NCBI GenBank assembly: GCA_002104935.1
Contig: MCGT01000019.1
Coordinates: 248,001-312,000, forward strand
DNA from: Hesseltinella vesiculosa
Taxonomy: Eukaryota; Mucoromycota; Mucoromycetes; Mucorales; Cunninghamellaceae
Direction: 5' to 3'
DNA: 64,000 nucleotides
In this document: positions 60,401-64,000 of the stretch, in pieces
How positions within the stretch are numbered: the stretch's first letter is position 1
How the letters are laid out: each line of letters opens with the position of its first letter
Position numbers and translations under genes: made by a program
The notes under the pieces: generated by a model
What the model was told of the DNA's origin: nothing
Seen by the model: only the letters and a program-made list of their open reading frames with translations
Databases searched by the model: none

Positions 60401-61777
60401 AGATTTATTTTTCTCCTTTTCCCTCTCCAGATGGACAAGGCAGAGCAGCAAACGGATCGATGCAGCCGGGACATGACATTGCTCTTCCCAGTGATGATCG
60501 GCAACTGCAGAAAAGATGTAAGAAAGGAGGCATGTCACGTGGGATGACGCTGACCCGCATGTTTGTTTTTTTGTAGATCCATTTGCCAGTGCATGATCTC
60601 CATGAATTTCTGGGTCATCTGATGGAGCACTCCTTGGTGGCGACGTGTCATGCGCGACAGCTAGCTATGAATGCCTCGATCGCGATCATTGTGAACAAAT
60701 GGGTGGACGGTAACCCGCTATGATCAATGGAGCATACTTTTTTTTATATTTTGTTTTTATTCTAGACGATATGGAGACATTCCTGAAAAAGACAATACAG
60801 CAACGTTTGACTCCATTGTTGGAAGCTTCTCAAGGTTCTTTCGCGACCAGACGATCAGCCTTAGCTTGCTTCATTTGGGTAGGAAAGATCAAAACCGCAC
60901 GATAACAAGCTAATTTTTATTTTTATAGATGACAAAGGGTCTTGTTGTTCGTGGTCACCCGTTGGGATTGGCTTTCGTGGACGATTTGCTGCATCTGTGT
61001 CGCGCAGCAACAGATCTTCAAATGGAAGCTGCCAATGGCTTGGCCACTTTATTGCAACAGGATGAACTTGTGTTGAATCGATCATGTCATGCCAATGTGT
61101 CTGTAAGTTCCTCCCTTTTTTTTTTTTTTCCTCCTTTTTCTCTTCGTGTCACCGCAAGCCGAATTCCCTCCTTTTTTTTTTTTTGACTGGTCTCATTTTC
61201 CGTCATAGATCCTTTATCGCCAACGTCTATTTCACCATTGCCTACCCAAACTTACCGTTGATCATTACCATGCCTGTCTGGTAGCTTTGTCTCATCTACT
61301 CGTCAATATACCCACTCAAGTACCAATGGCTGACATGCCCAAGGTAAAACGCCTAGTGAGATAGCCCCAAGCTCACGTTCGTCATCACTAACGGTTTCGT
61401 TTCCTTTATAGTTGATCCCATCCCTGGTTACTGCTTTTGAGTCCCAAGACGAGGATCTGATACTGTCGATGATCCAAGTGGCGAAAACGATCGCACCACA
61501 AGCTCTGCACGAGCCTGAACATATTAAGACGATGATCGGCCGCCTGTTACCCTTGACCTACAAACATGACCGCTCACTGATTCGGCTGAATGCCTTGGAG
61601 TGTCTAGCTGCTTTTGCCCGCGTAGAGTCCACGCGCACCCGTTTGGATCCGGCTTTTGTTCGACAAATTACCCGTTCCCTCGGCCGGGCTCTCGATGACA
61701 AGAAACGACGTGTACGGAGAGAGGCTGTCATTTGCCGAGATCTTTGGTACAAGGTGCCAATGGCTTCATCATTCTAG
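57432..61777 (+). CDS. MMS19: MMS19 homologue, cytosolic iron-sulfur cluster targeting factor
   Basis: Twenty exons, starting 57432-57522 and ending 61412-61777; the others are 57559-57675, 57747-57806, 57881-58108, 58175-58314, 58381-58481, 58544-58631, 58697-59018, 59086-59247, 59305-59468, 59532-59590, 59663-59880, 59956-60184, 60246-60363, 60431-60517, 60577-60709, 60766-60878, 60929-61102, 61209-61343. The 1034 residues match the family (about 1030). HEAT repeats run throughout; family signatures are MDGEKDPRNLLLAFDLVR, ELFDIVFCYFPISF, ITSDDLKLSLRQCLAATP, and C-terminal DDKKRRVRREAVICRDLW. With Ciao1 and Ciao2 it delivers Fe-S clusters to DNA polymerases, primase and XPD-type helicases. 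The first intron (36 nt) is also readable as 12 codons, so the N-terminus is uncertain. All introns GT-AG. Confidence 0.93.
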
Positions 61778-62667
61778 ACCCGAATTGCCTCCTTTCCCCT
61801 CCCACTTTTTAAAACACACTCCCACAATTGATTTGTGGACAGTCAAACTGACAAGTAAAAAGTAACTCCCATTCACATTCCCGTCTCCTATTTTTTTTTC
61901 TACGCTCCACCCCTGCATCCCTTTGGTGCCATTGTTATTTTTACTCCTTTTTTTCTCAGTGTACATGGTCAGCACAATGGAGCTGGTACCGTCTGTTTGG
62001 ATCGTTCTTGTCGATAGCAAGTGTTTTTTATTTGGATGAGGGTCGATTTTTCTTCTCGATCCGACAGAATTTTGCAAGGGCCTCGACTTTATTTGAAAAT
62101 GGAAACTCAACCGCCTTTTTTTTCTGTTTCGTCAGCTTGCATTGATTGGCTGTGGAGAGCCGAGTCCGCACGTGAGGTCTCACATTTGTTTTGCTGCTCG
62201 TTTCAAATTAAACAGCTGCAACTGTACATAAACGAGTGTGATACATTTATTGATCAAGGACAAACAAGACGTGCATTCATATCCAAACCAAGCTGCGCAA
62301 AGCTTAAAAATACTCTTCATCGAACAATGCTAAGTTAAGGAGGCTCGACGCAGCATTTTTTTTATCTACTACAATTCCACTTTTGGGCAAATTGTTTGGG
62401 TCCAAGGCCTATGCAGCAAAAACAAAAACAAAAAAAAAAAGTCGATCGTCAACTTTGACATGGACACGAAAAGGAAAACTTGCCTTTTTTCCAAAGAGTT
62501 CATCCAGGGGGTCGTGTAACAGGGGCTTCTTTTTTTAAGGGGTAAAAAAAAAAATCGAATGGCAGAAAGGAGCAACCTTTTTTTTTTTTGGTCTGCATTT
62601 AATGCCACGGTCCTTTTTTTTTTTTTTTTACCCACTTTTTTTCCATTATCCGTTTTCTTTAGCCATT
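61778..62667. other. Intergenic, MMS19 3' flank and promoter of the last gene
   Basis: About 890 nt with many A/T runs; the short frames are Lys/Phe-rich products of homopolymers. No RNA gene or element seen. Confidence 0.5.
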
Positions 62668-63475
62668 ATGTACATATCTTTTTATATCCTTTTGTCACTG
62701 TTCTCGATTGTATTTTCGCTACCAATCTTTCCACTCGATGATGATGAATGGGACCTCGTGGAAGAGTCTGTCCTCGTTGAAATCATCCAATCTCACTATG
62801 AAAACCTGGTGGATGCCGTGCTGGCTGCCGACATTGAGGATATGCTTCTTACTATGACCTACACCGACGCCAAACAAAGGCTTTTGGCCGATACAAGCGA
62901 CATTCTCGGTGTATCAAAGGATGGTAAGCATAACTAGGACCTCTCATCCATCTGACGGCTCACTCCTCTTCCCTTTAGATCAATGCTTGAATAGTGAGGT
63001 GTTTACAATTGGCGACATTCTATATCAAATCCATGGCGCAAGCTATGAGCTGGTTGGGCCTGCAGTTGAGCGATATGCAGCCAAGGGTAACCAGCTGCTG
63101 CAATACATGTCGGCCGAGGAGATGCTTTCGTGGATGTCGTCGTTGAACAAGGTGCTGCTGAAGCAGTTGCAAGTGCTAGTCAACCCACAGTCTGTTCAAG
63201 TCAAGCTCTTGTGTAAGATGGCCCAGTCCTGCCATGTGCTGCCCAAGAAAACCTGGATCCAATCGATCACTGACGCCTTGCATCCACACACACAAGAAGA
63301 TCAGTATCAGCATCAGCAAAGACACCAGCAATTGCTCAGCGCACACATCTCTGACAAGCACGCCACCCATCCTCTTCTCACCGGTCACATCATGGAAATG
63401 TTCGACGATCTCCAGTTCGAAATGGAGGAAGAAATGTATCAGCTAGTCGATTACATCGTCGATGACGTTCTCTAA
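62668..63475 (+). CDS. Unrecognised protein with signal peptide, 250 residues
   Basis: Two exons: 62668-62923 and 62979-63475, joined by a GT-AG intron in frame. The start MYISFYILLSLFSIVFSLP is a clear signal peptide or anchor. The rest is hydrophilic and helical (AEEMLSWMSSLNKVLLKQLQ, VKLLCKMAQSCHVLPKKTW), has a Gln/His-rich patch near residues 190-210, and ends in a strongly acidic tail (DDLQFEMEEEMYQLVDYIVD). Only three cysteines remain after the signal, so it is not a typical Cys-rich effector. No membrane segment lies in the mature part. I do not recognise a family. If the signal peptide is an artefact of a T-rich leader, the protein would be cytosolic with a start further in. Confidence 0.65.
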
Positions 63476-64000
63476 ACGTTCATCCCTTCCCTCCCCTCTT
63501 TTTTTTTTTTTTTAATCCTCAGCCCTTGAACCTTTTTTCATTCATCTTTTAATATCCCTTCGTATCCTTTGATACCTCACTTTGTACATTTTATTCCTTC
63601 ACATCCATTGTATTTTTCTCTATAATCTTTCTCACAGAAAGCATCCACCAAAAAAGTCAAAGTCAAGAATAAAAACACATCATGCCGCCATTGTTTCACA
63701 ATGTCAAGGATTTCCTTGCTGAGCTTCATTTATTATGCAAAAAACCAGGCTTCCCCGGTTTCTCTGCAAGACACAGGTGTCATTGCTCAAAATAGCAACA
63801 AAATAATAACCGGGGGCTTTTTGAGCCGTTCTGCATTTATACTAACCGATGAAAGTGAGTAAAAATAAAACCAACATGACATGATGGGCATGGCGTGTAG
63901 GGTTGAAAAATGCAAGTAGAATTGGTACTCCGCTATTCTTTGAGCCGTGAAAAGCTGAACGTCAAGTGTTGTGGGTATCGACACCCCGCTATGGACTGTG
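63476..64000. other. Terminal intergenic region
   Basis: A T16 run soon after the stop codon (63499-63515), a C/T-rich stretch, then mixed DNA to the window end. One minus-strand frame of 65 residues (63787-63984) has no support. Confidence 0.5.

Overview
The window is nuclear DNA of a filamentous fungus, most likely Mucoromycota (Mucorales-type). The inference rests on about 100 short spliceosomal introns (mostly 36-120 nt, AT-rich, full of long A or T runs), exons nearer 50% GC, and a gene set that includes proteins Ascomycota often lack: a CSL (RBP-J-type) transcription factor, a TFG homologue, a TBRG1-like FYRN/FYRC protein and a CDCA7-type zinc-finger protein. No species assignment can be made from sequence reading alone. 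I joined exons by hand using splice sites, reading frame and family knowledge; every multi-exon model given keeps frame to its stop.

Layout. 1-5150: two tandem minus-strand MFS transporters of the allantoate-permease type (the first cut by the window edge) and a HERP-like ubiquitin-domain ER protein. 6378-14440: Fun30/SMARCAD1 remodeller, TFG and LSM1 as a divergent pair, two tiny membrane-protein ORFs, and a METTL21-type lysine methyltransferase. 14803-23971: five plus-strand genes: bHLH-zipper factor, secreted/vacuolar M28 aminopeptidase, MOSC (mARC-like) protein, COQ5, and an unrecognised 490-residue protein. 24377-37023: three large minus-strand regulators: a Gin4/BRSK-type kinase, a CSL factor, and a CDCA7-type zinc-finger protein with a DDT/WHIM-like region. 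37187-44525: GH36 alpha-galactosidase, a small unknown protein, and the FYRN/FYRC protein. 44526-48401 is the largest gene-poor stretch. 48402-63475: cytosolic Hsp70 with heat-shock elements and TATA box, alanine aminotransferase, an unknown coiled-coil protein divergent from DcpS, ERG3 sterol desaturase, MMS19, and an unknown secreted protein.

Most genes are independent housekeeping units rather than a pathway cluster. The notable signal is in gene architecture. Six of about 100 introns need a GC donor (GCAAGT/GCAAGA) to keep frame, three of them within 1 kb of one divergent promoter. Several in-frame or tiny microexons (19, 24, 27, 30 nt) carry key motifs. No tRNA, rRNA, CRISPR, IS element or convincing intact transposon was seen.
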